Shown piece by piece: positions 1 through 8,748 of a stretch of DNA of 64,000 bases; positions within the stretch are counted from its first letter, which is position 1; every line of letters starts with the position of its first letter. Where the stretch lies: positions 1,054,001 through 1,118,000 of the forward strand of contig NZ_JQFJ01000002.1 in the NCBI RefSeq assembly GCF_000763945.1, given 5' to 3'. The DNA comes from Sphingopyxis sp. MWB1 (GTDB taxonomy: Bacteria > Pseudomonadota > Alphaproteobacteria > Sphingomonadales > Sphingomonadaceae). The translations under genes were made by a program, and so were the position numbers. A model generated the notes under the pieces. That model did not search any database. It saw nothing but the letters and a program-made list of their open reading frames with translations, and had not been told where the DNA came from.

Positions 1-1106
1 ATCTCGACACCGCCGCAACGGCGCAGAAGCCGCAGGCGGTGATCGACGCCATGGCGAACGCGATGGGGCGCGATTATGCGACGGTGCATCGCGGCGTCTA
101 TGCGCGCTCGGCCGACATGACGCTTGCCTATGAGGCGGCGCGGCGGCGGATCGCGGCCTTTGTCGGCGCCAAGGAGGACGAGATCGCCTTTGTGCGCGGC
201 GCGACCGAGGCGATCAACCTGGTCGCCTATTCGCACCCCAGGAAAGGCCGCGTGCTGCTGTCGATGCTGGAGCATCACAGCAATATCGTGCCGTGGCAGC
301 TTGCGGGGTGGCAGGTCGATGTCTGCCCGCTGACCGAAGATGGCTGCATCGACCTCGACGCCGCCGAGAAAATCCTCACCCCCGATCACAACATGGTCGC
401 TTTCGCCCATGTCTCGAACGTGCTCGGCAGCCCGCTCGACGTCGCGCGCGCAGCCGAACTTGCGCACCGCGTCGGCGCCGAACTGTTGATCGACGGATGT
501 CAGGCGGTGCCGCGCCTGCCGGTCGATATGACGGCGCTCGGCTGTGACTATTATGTGTTTTCGGGGCACAAGCTTTATGGCCCCACAGGCATCGGCGTGC
601 TGTGGAGCGACAAGCTCGATGCGCTGCCGCCGTGGCAGGGCGGCGGGTCGATGATCGACCGGGTGACGTTCGACCGAACCACCTATGCCCCCGCCCCCAC
701 CCGCTTCGAGGCAGGAACGCCGGCAATTGTCGAGGCGCTGGGCCTCGCCGCCGCGGTCGATTATGTCGATGCCATCGGGATCGAGGCGATCCACGCGCAC
801 GAATGCGCGCTCGTCGCCAGCCTGCGCGAACAGCTCGCACGGCGCAACAGCATCACCCTATATGGCCCTGAAAACAGCGCGGGAATCGTCAGCTTCTCGA
901 TGGCGGGGGTTCATCCGCACGACATCGGCACTATCTTGGACGAAAGCGGGGTCGCGATCCGCGCGGGGCATCATTGCGCGCAGCCGCTGATGGAGCATCT
1001 GGGCGTTCCGGCGACCGCGCGCGCGAGCTTTGGCGTATACAGCAGCGACGACGATGTCGCGGCCCTGAGCGAAGGGCTGTCGCGCGTCGAAAGGATTTTC
1101 GGATGA
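1..1106 (+). CDS. sufS: cysteine desulfurase SufS, 5' truncated by window edge
   Basis: PLP-dependent class V aminotransferase-fold enzyme that takes sulfur from cysteine for Fe-S cluster assembly. The reading frame is open from base 3, with LDTAATAQKPQAV before the first internal start, so the N-terminus lies outside the window. The PLP lysine is in the SGHKLYG motif (codon 570-572). The persulfide cysteine is in RAGHHCAQP (codon 975-977), the motif of SufS-type group II desulfurases. The stop overlaps the ATG of sufT in an ATGA, so the two genes are translationally coupled. Upstream suf genes (sufB, C, D) are expected to the left but are not visible. The family assignment is firm. Confidence 0.95.
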   Translation, partial: LDTAATAQKPQAVIDAMANAMGRDYATVHRGVYARSADMTLAYEAARRRIAAFVGAKEDEIAFVRGATEAINLVAYSHPRKGRVLLSMLEHHSNIVPWQLAGWQVDVCPLTEDGCIDLDAAEKILTPDHNMVAFAHVSNVLGSPLDVARAAELAHRVGAELLIDGCQAVPRLPVDMTALGCDYYVFSGHKLYGPTGIGVLWSDKLDALPPWQGGGSMIDRVTFDRTTYAPAPTRFEAGTPAIVEALGLAAAVDYVDAIGIEAIHAHECALVASLREQLARRNSITLYGPENSAGIVSFSMAGVHPHDIGTILDESGVAIRAGHHCAQPLMEHLGVPATARASFGVYSSDDDVAALSEGLSRVERIFG

Positions 1107-1573
1107 ACGAGGAACGGGCGATCAAGGTGGAAGAAGTGACGAGCGTCGAGGCGCCGCCCAAGGCGCGCGTCGGCGATGCCGAGAGTGCCCCCGAGAAGCT
1201 GGAACGCAAGCGCGATTATCTGGAAGGTTTTCTGGCCGCCAAGCCCGCGCCCGCCGACCCGCACAGCGTTGGCGGCGACCTGTATGAAGCGGTGATCGCG
1301 GCGCTGAAGGATATTTATGACCCGGAAATTCCGGTGAACATCTATGACCTTGGCCTTATCTATAATGTCGAGGTCGACGAAGGCCATGTGCTCGTCACCA
1401 TGACGCTGACGACCCCGCACTGCCCCGTCGCCGAATCCATGCCCGCCGAGGTTGAATTGCGCGTCGGCGCGGTGCCGGGGGTCGGCGATGCCGAAGTGAA
1501 CCTTGTCTGGGACCCGCCCTGGTCGCCCGAAAATATGAGCGACGAGGCCCGGCTGGAATTGGGGATGCTATAA
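1103..1573 (+). CDS. sufT: SUF system Fe-S assembly protein SufT (MIP18/DUF59 family)
   Basis: 156 residues. The N-terminal 50 or so residues are charged and low in complexity. They are followed by a MIP18/DUF59 domain that begins YEAVIAALKDIYDPEIPVN and contains the family signature DPEIPVNIYDLGLIY and the TTPHCP cysteine motif. SufT proteins assist maturation of Fe-S proteins, and the protein is presumably cytoplasmic. The ATG at 1103 overlaps the sufS stop, so this start is preferred over longer in-frame openings inside sufS. The position between sufS and sufA fits the alphaproteobacterial suf operon layout. Confidence 0.92.
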   Translation: MNEERAIKVEEVTSVEAPPKARVGDAESAPEKLERKRDYLEGFLAAKPAPADPHSVGGDLYEAVIAALKDIYDPEIPVNIYDLGLIYNVEVDEGHVLVTMTLTTPHCPVAESMPAEVELRVGAVPGVGDAEVNLVWDPPWSPENMSDEARLELGML

Positions 1574-1576
1574 ATC

Positions 1577-1598
1577 CCCCTCCCGCTTGCGGGAGGGG
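1577..1598. repeat. short GC-rich palindrome between sufT and sufA
   Basis: A perfect inverted repeat has arms CCCCTCCCGC and GCGGGAGGGG around TT. No T-run follows and sufA continues on the same strand, so it is probably a dispersed intergenic palindrome or an mRNA-stabilising hairpin rather than a terminator. A degenerate relative (CTCCCCGCTTGCTGGAG) lies at about 41585-41602. Confidence 0.6.
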
Positions 1599-1636
1599 CT
1601 AGGGGTGGGCCTGGGGCCGAACCATCCCTATATTGA

Positions 1637-1981
1637 GTGAACCGGCCCCGCCCCGCCGCCGTCACGCTGACGCCCAATGCCGAAGCGCGCATCGCGAAAC
1701 TGATGGCCGCCGCCCCGGAAGGCGCGATCGGTGTCAAGCTGTCGACCCCGCGCCGCGGCTGTTCGGGCCTTGCCTATTCGGTCGATTATGTGACCGAGGA
1801 AGCGAAGTTCGACGAAAAGATCGAGACGCCCGGCGGTCTTTTCTACATCGATGGCGCGTCGGTCCTCTACCTGATCGGCAGCACGATGGACTGGGTCGAG
1901 GATGACTTTGCCGCCGGCTTTGTCTTCAACAACCCCAATGCCAAGGGTGCCTGCGGCTGCGGCGAGAGCTTTACCGTCTGA
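1637..1981 (+). CDS. sufA: iron-sulfur assembly carrier protein SufA/IscA-type
   Basis: A-type Fe-S carrier of 114 residues, the normal size for the family. The three conserved cysteines are present: Cys42 (RRGCSGLAY) and the C-terminal pair Cys106 and Cys108 in CGCGESF. It would receive clusters from the SUF scaffold and pass them to apoproteins in the cytosol. The start is GTG at 1637, because no ATG is available ahead of the conserved VTLTPNAEARI segment. The gene is 63 bases downstream of sufT and separated from it by the 1577-1598 palindrome. It is probably in the same operon. Confidence 0.93.
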   Translation: MNRPRPAAVTLTPNAEARIAKLMAAAPEGAIGVKLSTPRRGCSGLAYSVDYVTEEAKFDEKIETPGGLFYIDGASVLYLIGSTMDWVEDDFAAGFVFNNPNAKGACGCGESFTV

Positions 1982-1983
1982 CG

Positions 1984-2421
1984 ATGCAGGCGCGTCCCGC
2001 CGCGACAGAGGATATGGCGGCCTGGGCCGCAATGCGCGCGCGGCTGTGGCCCGATGCGGAACCGGGCGAGCTTGCTGGCGAACTTCCCGCCATGCTGGCG
2101 GACACGGAACTGTGGAATTTCATTCTGGTCGATGGCGACCAGCGACCGATCGGCTTTGCCGAAGTTCGGCTGCGTTCGATGTTCGACGGTTGCGACGTCC
2201 CGCCCTATCCCCATTTGGAGGGCATATGGGTTGCCGAAGAGCATCGCCGTAGCGGCGGCGCGGCGGCGCTGCTGACGGCGATTGAAACCCGCGCGCGCGC
2301 CGAGGGTCATGAGTGGATCGGCTCCGACGTCGAACTTTCCAACGAGGGTAGCCAGAAATGGCATGATGCTCATGGCTTTGAAGAAGCCAATCGCATCATC
2401 CTTTATTCCAAAAAGCTCTGA
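1984..2421 (+). CDS. GNAT N-acetyltransferase, aminoglycoside 6'-acetyltransferase-like
   Basis: 145-residue single-domain GNAT. The pattern RPATEDMAAWAAMRARLWPD, then LEGIWVAEEHRRSGGAAALL (acetyl-CoA loop) and SNEGSQKWHDAHGFEE, resembles chromosomal AAC(6')-type enzymes. The physiological substrate cannot be told from the sequence, and many such homologues are not resistance genes. It starts 2 bases after sufA stops, so it is cotranscribed with the suf genes. It is convergent with the extensin-like gene. No mobile-element context suggests recent acquisition. Confidence 0.8.
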   Translation: MQARPAATEDMAAWAAMRARLWPDAEPGELAGELPAMLADTELWNFILVDGDQRPIGFAEVRLRSMFDGCDVPPYPHLEGIWVAEEHRRSGGAAALLTAIETRARAEGHEWIGSDVELSNEGSQKWHDAHGFEEANRIILYSKKL

Positions 2422-2447
2422 CGCTGCTCATCCCGAGGGTCAGGACC

Positions 2448-3164
2448 CTAGCGGCACACCGTCCAGCCGCCGCTTCTCTCCGCCATGTCGAGGTGGAAAT
2501 GATCGGCATGGGCCTGATTATAGTCGGGCGACAGGGTCGTGCTGAACAGGGTGCAGGCGCCGTCGCGCACGCGACGCAGAAATTGCCCCTTGGCGCCCGC
2601 ATCCGACCAGTCGCGCAGCAAGGATATGCGTGTGCCGTCGGCAAGGATGAAGGCTGAAATGTCGATAGCATTGGCGGTCGAATGTTCGCTGAGCACATCA
2701 CGCCCGGCGATGGGGCGGCAATTATAGCTGCCCATATTTTCCATCCGCACCACCTTTTGCCCAAAATATTGGCGGGCGAGCGGCTGCACCGCATCGCGCG
2801 TCCACAGCGCCAGCCCGGCGGTCACCGCACAGCCGGGGCCAGCGCCAGCAGGGGCAAGGCTGGGGACCAGCGCATTGCCGGTCAGCGTCATGCGCTGCTT
2901 CGCGCGGCACGGCCCCTCCCCCACGGGCGGAAGCCGTTCATAGCCCGCCTCTGCCCGGTCAAAGGCGGCGAAACAGGCGGCGTCATCGCCGACCAGATAT
3001 TGCAGCTTATCACTGGTCGCCCAGCCTTGCGGATCGGCAAGGTTGAAGGGCGCGAACATATTATGCTGCGGATGCGCGCGCAGCCATTCGATCCCGCGAA
3101 TGACCGCGAAAGCCCCCAATATCAGCAGGATGAAGGCCGTCAGATAAGAGCGGAAGGAGCGCAC
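2448..3164 (-). CDS. extensin-like family protein (M15-like fold), membrane anchored
   Basis: 238 residues with one N-terminal membrane segment (about residues 5-24, LTAFILLILGAFAVIRG) and a periplasmic extensin-like C-terminal domain. The domain keeps SEHSTANAIDISAF and DHFHLDM, the His/Asp zinc-type residues reminiscent of LAS/M15 peptidoglycan peptidases. Several cysteines may form periplasmic disulfides. A cell-wall hydrolase or binding role is inferred from the fold only. The gene lies 37 bases downstream of the cytochrome P450 on the same strand and could be cotranscribed. Confidence 0.82.
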   Translation of the reverse strand: MRSFRSYLTAFILLILGAFAVIRGIEWLRAHPQHNMFAPFNLADPQGWATSDKLQYLVGDDAACFAAFDRAEAGYERLPPVGEGPCRAKQRMTLTGNALVPSLAPAGAGPGCAVTAGLALWTRDAVQPLARQYFGQKVVRMENMGSYNCRPIAGRDVLSEHSTANAIDISAFILADGTRISLLRDWSDAGAKGQFLRRVRDGACTLFSTTLSPDYNQAHADHFHLDMAERSGGWTVCR

Positions 3165-3201
3165 AGCCCCATATTGGGGGCGGATGGGGCGCGAGACAAG
3201 C

Positions 3202-4593
3202 TCAGAGCGGCTCGAACCGGACCTTCAACCCGTCCCTGGGCCGGGGGATAGGCAAAATCTGCCATTCGGGCGCATAGCCATCCTCCACGACAATGCGGTG
3301 CGTCGTCACCACATGATGGAAGAAGATTTTCGCCTGCATATAGGCGAAATGCAGCCCCAGGCACATATGCGCGCCGCCGCCAAAGGGCACCCAGGCATAT
3401 TTGTGCCGCCCGCGCGCAACCTCGGGGGAGAAGCGCATGGGATCGAATTTCTCGGGCTGCGGCCAATGTTCCTCCATCATATGGGTGAAGGCGGGGCTGA
3501 CCCCGACCGACGTGCCCGCGGGGATGCGATAGCCGCCGAATTCGAAATCCTTGAGCGCGCGGCGCGGAAAGCTGGGAACCGGGGGCACAAGGCGCAGCGC
3601 CTCCTTGAATGCCCATTCGGTCATTTCAAGCTCACCCAGGCTGTTATGCCCCACGCCTTCGCCTGCGGGCGCAACGGCGAGCATTTCCTCGCGCAGCCGG
3701 TCCTGCCATTCGGGATGCTGGCCGAGTTGCCAGACGAGCGTGGTGATCGAGCTGGTGATGGTGTCATGCGCCGCCATCATCAGGAAATTCATATGATCAA
3801 CAATGGCATCGACCGACAGAAAGCGGCCTTCCTCGTCGCGCGCGCGGCAGATCTGGCTGAAAATATCCTCGCCCGCGCCTTCGCGCCGTTCGGGCACCAT
3901 GGCGCTGAAATATTCGACCAGATAGGCGCGCCCCTTCACCCCGCGCCGCATCGCGGTGAAGGGCATGGGAACGCGCACCACACCGATTGAGGCCTGCACC
4001 ATATCGACAAAGGCCTTGTTCACCTTGTCCGCCTCTGGCCCGAGCGGAATGCCCAGAAAGCTGGTCGCGGCCAGATCGAGGGTAAGCTCCTTGATCGCCG
4101 GATAAAATTTGAACGTCTTGCCGCTCCATTCGGCGACGCGCTGCGCGATACCTTCGTTCAGCGCCTCGGCATAATGGCGCATCGGTTCGGGCTTGAAGGC
4201 GACCGACAGGATTTTGCGGTCGGCGCGATGCTTGTCAAAATCCATCAGCATCAGCCCGCGCGGAAACAAGAGGTTGAGCACCGGGCCCCAGCCCTGCTCG
4301 GACGAAAAGATCTTCTCCCGGTCGAACATGACCAGCTCGTTTGCCTCTGGCCCATGCAGCGCGACATTGCGCCCGCCAAAGCTGTTGTTGCGATAGACGC
4401 GGCCATATTTGGCGACCATGCGCCGGGTAAATTCGGGATAGTTGCGAAGCTGCTCCAGCGTGTTGCCGACAATCGGCAGCCCGTCCTCGCCCGGAATATG
4501 ATCGAGCGCGCTTTCGGGGTTGCGCGGCAGCCAATGCGTGGTTTCGGGGCCGAAACGCTGTTCAGCCCAGTGAATTCTGGCAGGGGCATTCAT
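3202..4593 (-). CDS. cytochrome P450
   Basis: 463-residue soluble cytochrome P450 monooxygenase. The I-helix oxygen-activation motif is MAAHDTITSS, the K-helix ExxR is EALR, and the heme loop is FGGGAHMCLG with the thiolate ligand at Cys411. It has no N-terminal membrane anchor. The overall style, starting GEDGLPIVGNTLEQL, recalls the CYP26/CYP120-like group more than typical bacterial CYPs, but I cannot assign a family or substrate. No ferredoxin or reductase gene is adjacent, so electrons must come from elsewhere. A perfect 19-bp palindrome lies 72 bases upstream of the start and may be its operator. Confidence 0.95.
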   Translation of the reverse strand: MNAPARIHWAEQRFGPETTHWLPRNPESALDHIPGEDGLPIVGNTLEQLRNYPEFTRRMVAKYGRVYRNNSFGGRNVALHGPEANELVMFDREKIFSSEQGWGPVLNLLFPRGLMLMDFDKHRADRKILSVAFKPEPMRHYAEALNEGIAQRVAEWSGKTFKFYPAIKELTLDLAATSFLGIPLGPEADKVNKAFVDMVQASIGVVRVPMPFTAMRRGVKGRAYLVEYFSAMVPERREGAGEDIFSQICRARDEEGRFLSVDAIVDHMNFLMMAAHDTITSSITTLVWQLGQHPEWQDRLREEMLAVAPAGEGVGHNSLGELEMTEWAFKEALRLVPPVPSFPRRALKDFEFGGYRIPAGTSVGVSPAFTHMMEEHWPQPEKFDPMRFSPEVARGRHKYAWVPFGGGAHMCLGLHFAYMQAKIFFHHVVTTHRIVVEDGYAPEWQILPIPRPRDGLKVRFEPL

Positions 4594-4664
4594 TGCGGCA
4601 AATCCTTTGAAAGCATCAAATTACGGCGAGCCTATCGCGTTACTGACATATGTGCAAGTATGCT

Positions 4665-4683
4665 GAATCGAGGCGCTCGATTC
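4665..4683. promoter_or_regulatory. perfect 19-bp palindrome, candidate operator upstream of P450
   Basis: GAATCGAGGCGCTCGATTC has two perfect 8-base arms around a 3-base centre. It sits in the 178-base divergent intergenic region, 72 bases upstream of the P450 start and 89 bases before the lipoprotein start. A hairpin terminator is unlikely between divergent genes, so a dimeric repressor site (TetR or similar) is the simplest reading. No regulator gene is adjacent, so this is inference. Confidence 0.45.
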
Positions 4684-4771
4684 CATTCACCGCAAATTCA
4701 ACTCGCCTCGTGCAATTTTATGACAAGATGGCGCCGAATATCCGTCGCGCCCCAAGGAATCGGCCACGCCC

Positions 4772-5617
4772 ATGACCTTCAAGAACATGTCTTTCAAGAA
4801 GCTGATGCCCGTCGCGCTCGGCACCCTCGCCTCCACCGCTTTGGGCGGATGCTATTATGGCGATGTCTATGGCGCGAGCTATGCGTCGTCGGGCGCCTGC
4901 TCGAACGGCTATTATGACTATGACCCTTATGCCTATGACGACGGCTATGGCTATGGCTGCTATGATCCGCAGGATTACAGCGGGGGCTTCGTGCAGATCG
5001 GCTTTGGCGGCGGCTGGTATGATGATTATTATTATCCCGGCTATGGCATGTGGATGTTCGACCGCTATCGCCAGCGCTATCCGCTGCGCGGCCAATATCT
5101 GAATTATTGGGGGGGACGCCGCGCCTGGTGGCGGCATCGCGACCGCTATGACCGCCCCGGCCATTGGCGCGACCGCGACGGTTATCACGGCAATCGGCCT
5201 GGGCGAGACCGCCCTGATCGGGATCGCCCCGGCCGTGACAGACCGGATCGTGACAGGCCCGACCGGGATCGGCCGGGGACAGAACGTCCAGGCCGCCCTG
5301 ATTCGGGGGCCGAGCGCCCTCCTCGCCCTGGCCGTCCGGGCGTTACCCGTCCCGATCGCCCGACCCGACCCGACGGCGCGCGGCCCGATCGCCCGACCCG
5401 ACCCGACGGCGCGCGGCCCGAACGCCCGGGCAGACCGGACGGCGCCCGGCCGTCGCGGCCTGAGCGTCCGTCTGGGACAAGGCCCGAACGGCCCAGTCAG
5501 CCCGTCGTGACGCGTCCACAGCGCCCGGACCCGATAGTGCGGCCTGAACCCGCTCCACGTCCAGCGGTCTCCCGCAATCCCCGCAATTTGCGGGGCGAGC
5601 GGATGAGCGATCAGTAA
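4772..5617 (+). CDS. Tyr/Gly-rich lipoprotein with Arg-Pro-Asp repeat tail
   Basis: 281 residues. A lipoprotein-type signal with basic n-region, a hydrophobic stretch (LMPVALGTLASTAL) and an LGGC lipobox precedes a Tyr/Asp/Gly-rich region (about residues 35-125). The C-terminal half is almost entirely R, P, D and G: RDRPDRDRPG-type units and then 11-residue units PDRPTRPDGAR. The function is unknown. The cationic tail on an anchored protein suggests an electrostatic partner such as lipopolysaccharide or peptidoglycan, which is speculation. ATG 4772 has a weak AAGGA upstream. An internal ATG at 4787 is possible and keeps the signal. I do not recognise a named family. Confidence 0.75.
   Translation: MTFKNMSFKKLMPVALGTLASTALGGCYYGDVYGASYASSGACSNGYYDYDPYAYDDGYGYGCYDPQDYSGGFVQIGFGGGWYDDYYYPGYGMWMFDRYRQRYPLRGQYLNYWGGRRAWWRHRDRYDRPGHWRDRDGYHGNRPGRDRPDRDRPGRDRPDRDRPDRDRPGTERPGRPDSGAERPPRPGRPGVTRPDRPTRPDGARPDRPTRPDGARPERPGRPDGARPSRPERPSGTRPERPSQPVVTRPQRPDPIVRPEPAPRPAVSRNPRNLRGERMSDQ
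5351..5449 (+). repeat. 33-bp tandem repeat inside the lipoprotein gene
   Basis: Two perfect consecutive 33-base copies (5351-5383 and 5384-5416) and a third diverged copy (5417-5449) encode the 11-residue unit PDRPTRPDGAR. Perfect identity of the first two copies, including silent positions, implies recent duplication or ongoing slippage. Confidence 0.85.
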
Positions 5618-5632
5618 GTTCGACGTCCGCCG

Positions 5633-6868
5633 TTACACATCGTCGGCAGACTCAAGTTCCTCGACGTTCAACTCGCCCGTCATCGATGCCACGGTCACTG
5701 CGACCGCGGCGTCGCCGGTGACATTGGTGGTGGTGCGCATCATGTCCATGATCCGGTCCACACCGGCGACCAGTGCGATGGTTTCCAGCGGTACGCCGAC
5801 GCTGCCAAAGACCAGCGCCATCATGATCAGCCCCGCACCGGGAATCCCCGCCGCGCCAATGGCGCCCAGCGTCGCGGTGATAGAGATCATGACATAATCG
5901 GCCCAGCTAAGGGTGACGCCGAACGCCTGCGCGCCAAACAGGGTGGCAAGCCCCAGATACATGGCGGTGCCGTTCATATTGATCGTCGCCCCCAGCGAAA
6001 CGACAAAGCTGGACACGCTTTTGGAGACACCCAGATTACGCTGGGCGCAGCGCAGCGTTACTGGCAGCGTTGCGTTGGACGAAGCGGTCGAATAGCTGAC
6101 CGCCATGGCGTCCACCATGCCGCGATAAAAGCCGAGAACCGGCACTTTCGCGAGGAAACGGATCATCAGGCTGTAAATAATCGCGATGATCAGGATACAG
6201 CCGAGATAGTTGAGGAAAACGAGCGAGCCGAGCGCCTGAAGCGCGTCCATCCCCAGGGTTCCGGCAACCCACGCCATCAGTGCAAAGACGCCAAAGGGGG
6301 TGAGTTCCATCACCACCATCGTCACCTTCTGCATGATAACCGCGCCGCTGTCGAAAATCCGCGCGACCGGATCGCCCTCTTCCTTGGCCATCAAAATGCC
6401 GATGCCAATCAGCAGGGCAAAAACGATCAGCGGCAGGACATTGACGTCGGCCATCACCTGCACCGGGCTTTCGGGCACGATCGAGAGGATCATGTCGGTC
6501 CAGCTTTGCGTTTTGGGTTCGGGCACCGCGCCCATGCTGATCTGATCAGGGTCGATCAGCGATCCGGGTTTGAAGATGCTGCCCAGGAACAGGCCCAGCC
6601 ACACCGCCATCTGGCCGGTGATGACAAAGATCAGCATGGCCCGGCCGCCGACCTTCCCCAATTTTCGCAGATCGCCAATCGCCGCGACTCCCGCCACGAG
6701 CGAGAAAAAGATCAAGGGCACGACGAGCATCTTCACCGCCTTGATGAAGAAGTCACCGATCCATTTGATGCTGGCAGCCTCTGGCCCCCAAAGGAAGCCG
6801 GCCAAAATTCCCAGGATCAGCGCAGCGATCACCCGCTGCCACAGTGGAATACGAAACCACCAGCCCAT
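5633..6868 (-). CDS. dicarboxylate/amino acid:cation symporter (DAACS/SDF family)
   Basis: 411-residue inner-membrane symporter that imports C4-dicarboxylates or acidic amino acids with H+ or Na+. Family signatures are visible: SYSTASSNATLPVT (hairpin HP1 serine-rich motif) and GATINMNGTAMY (TM7 NMxGT-type motif), then the HP2-like region GAAGIPGAGLIM. ATG 6868 is chosen because AAGGAA lies just upstream. A longer TTG-started version (6913) only adds a polar leader. The stop is 15 bases from the convergent lipoprotein gene. Substrate specificity is not readable. Confidence 0.92.
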   Translation of the reverse strand: MGWWFRIPLWQRVIAALILGILAGFLWGPEAASIKWIGDFFIKAVKMLVVPLIFFSLVAGVAAIGDLRKLGKVGGRAMLIFVITGQMAVWLGLFLGSIFKPGSLIDPDQISMGAVPEPKTQSWTDMILSIVPESPVQVMADVNVLPLIVFALLIGIGILMAKEEGDPVARIFDSGAVIMQKVTMVVMELTPFGVFALMAWVAGTLGMDALQALGSLVFLNYLGCILIIAIIYSLMIRFLAKVPVLGFYRGMVDAMAVSYSTASSNATLPVTLRCAQRNLGVSKSVSSFVVSLGATINMNGTAMYLGLATLFGAQAFGVTLSWADYVMISITATLGAIGAAGIPGAGLIMMALVFGSVGVPLETIALVAGVDRIMDMMRTTTNVTGDAAVAVTVASMTGELNVEELESADDV

Positions 6869-6950
6869 AAATTTCCTTCCCCCGATCCCGCCCGCGGCGC
6901 GATTCTCTCTCAATCGCCCTAAAGCTGTGCTTCGTCGGCGGCAAGCACCG

Positions 6951-8741
6951 CTATATCAGGAGGGTGATGGCAACGCAGGTGATCGCCCCGACGCAAATCG
7001 TCATCGGAATGCCGGCGCGCAGAAAATCGACAAAGCGATAATTGCCCGCCGCATAAACCAAAGTATTGGTTTGATAGCCGATGGGGGTCGCAAAACTGGC
7101 CGAGGCGGCGAACATCACCGCAACCACTAACGGATAGGGATCGACGCCCAGATCGCGCGCCACGGCAATGGCGAGCGGTGTCACCAGGATGGCCACGGCA
7201 TTATTGGTGACGATTTCGGTGAGCAGCACCGAAATGACATAAGTCGCAAGCACCAGTCCCCACGGCGGCACATCGTGCAGAAACGGCGTCACCTTGGTAA
7301 CGATCAGCGCGACACTGCCCGAATTTTCGAGCGCCAGCCCGACCGCGAGCATGGCGAAAATCAGCACCAGCACATTGCCGTCGATCGAATCCCATGCCTC
7401 GTCCGCATCGATGCAGCGGGTGACGAGGATCAGCCCGACACCGATAATGGCGGCAACGCCGATATCCATGATGTTGAACGTCGCGAGCAGGATGACGCCC
7501 AGCAGCGCGCCGATGGCAATGGGTGCCTTGCTGCGACGAAACTCGCGCCCGCTGGTCGTTCCCACCCCATAAAGATGGGGGTTGCCATACATTTGCTCAA
7601 TCTGGTTTGCCGGGCCGGTCACCAGCACCCGGTCGATCGCCTGCACACGAGCATTGGGCAGATCGGGGCCCGGCGTCTTGCGAAAGCGTGCGATGCCGAG
7701 GATACGGACGCGAAGGGTCGATAAAAAGGGAATTTCGATGAGCCGCCGTCCGATGGCGGGATGGCTGGGCGCGATCATCGCCTCGACAATCGCTTCTTCT
7801 TCCTGATCAATCTCATTATCGCCGACGGTCAGGCCGATTTCGACATTCTTGTTCGCGCGCAGCGACAAAAGCTCTGCCAGTTCCAACCGCAGGACAAGAC
7901 GGTCATTCGCCTCCAGCCGTTCCTCCGCCACGCCGGTGCGCCGCAAGGTCACGCCGCGCTTCAGCCCGACCAGTTGAACATTGGCGCGCTTGGCAAAAGG
8001 CACATCACCGATTCTGCGGCCGACCAGATTGCCCCCTTCCAATATCCGCACTTCCGACAGAAAAGCGCGGTGATCCTGGCTGAGAGCGATTTGCGAGGGG
8101 GAATCGTCGGGAAGGAAACGACGCGCAATGAACAGAAGCGCAAAAATGCCCGCCACCCCGGCGACAAGACCGACAGGGGTTATGGTGAAAATACCGAAGC
8201 GATCGAGCCCGCTGTCTTCGGCCACCGCAGCGACAAGCAAGTTGGTCGATGTCCCGATCAGCGTCGTCGTGCCGCCGAGGATACAGACATAGGAGAGCGG
8301 GATGAGCAGCCGCTTTGCACTGATTCCCAACGCAGAGGCGAGTTTCAGCATGATCGGGATCATCACAACCACCACGGGGGTGTTGTTGAGAAAGGCCGAG
8401 GCCACATAGACGCCGAAGAACATCTCCGCGAGCGCAAGGCGCGGCCTTTGCTTGGCGCGTTCGATAATCCGGCTGGCGATGGCGTCGAGTGTCCCGGTGC
8501 GCAGCAAGGCGCCCGACAGGATGAACATCGCACCGATCGTCACCGGTGCCGAATTGGAAAAGACCGAGAAGAAATCGCGTCCCGACAATATGCCCAGGAA
8601 AAGGAAGGTGCAGGTCCCCAGGATCGCCACCACCGTGGCGGGGAACCGCTCCATGACAAAGCCGACGAACATGACGCCCAGCACCACCAGGCCGATCACC
8701 GCCTGATGCTGCTGAATGAAGTCCTGAGCCCCCGCGATCAT
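6951..8741 (-). CDS. SLC13/DASS-family permease with RCK_C (TrkA_C) domains
   Basis: 596 residues with the ArsB/NhaD-DASS topology. The N-terminal membrane half (about residues 1-190) and the C-terminal membrane half (about 400-596) flank a cytosolic insert with two RCK_C/TrkA_C-type segments. EGGNLVGRRIGDVPFAKRANVQLVGL begins the first and a similar stretch near HPAIGRRLIEIPFLSTL the second, quoted here as separate short motifs. It probably moves an anion such as sulfate or a dicarboxylate. ATG 8741 lies 8 bases downstream of the aroC stop. The 8789 opening would overlap aroC and is less likely. Confidence 0.88.
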   Translation of the reverse strand: MIAGAQDFIQQHQAVIGLVVLGVMFVGFVMERFPATVVAILGTCTFLFLGILSGRDFFSVFSNSAPVTIGAMFILSGALLRTGTLDAIASRIIERAKQRPRLALAEMFFGVYVASAFLNNTPVVVVMIPIMLKLASALGISAKRLLIPLSYVCILGGTTTLIGTSTNLLVAAVAEDSGLDRFGIFTITPVGLVAGVAGIFALLFIARRFLPDDSPSQIALSQDHRAFLSEVRILEGGNLVGRRIGDVPFAKRANVQLVGLKRGVTLRRTGVAEERLEANDRLVLRLELAELLSLRANKNVEIGLTVGDNEIDQEEEAIVEAMIAPSHPAIGRRLIEIPFLSTLRVRILGIARFRKTPGPDLPNARVQAIDRVLVTGPANQIEQMYGNPHLYGVGTTSGREFRRSKAPIAIGALLGVILLATFNIMDIGVAAIIGVGLILVTRCIDADEAWDSIDGNVLVLIFAMLAVGLALENSGSVALIVTKVTPFLHDVPPWGLVLATYVISVLLTEIVTNNAVAILVTPLAIAVARDLGVDPYPLVVAVMFAASASFATPIGYQTNTLVYAAGNYRFVDFLRAGIPMTICVGAITCVAITLLI

Positions 8742-8748
8742 GCCGGGC

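Noticed and set aside
1984..2421. Acquired aminoglycoside resistance gene
   Set aside because: It resembles AAC(6')-type acetyltransferases but sits in the suf operon with no integron, transposon or GC shift, so resistance should not be claimed.
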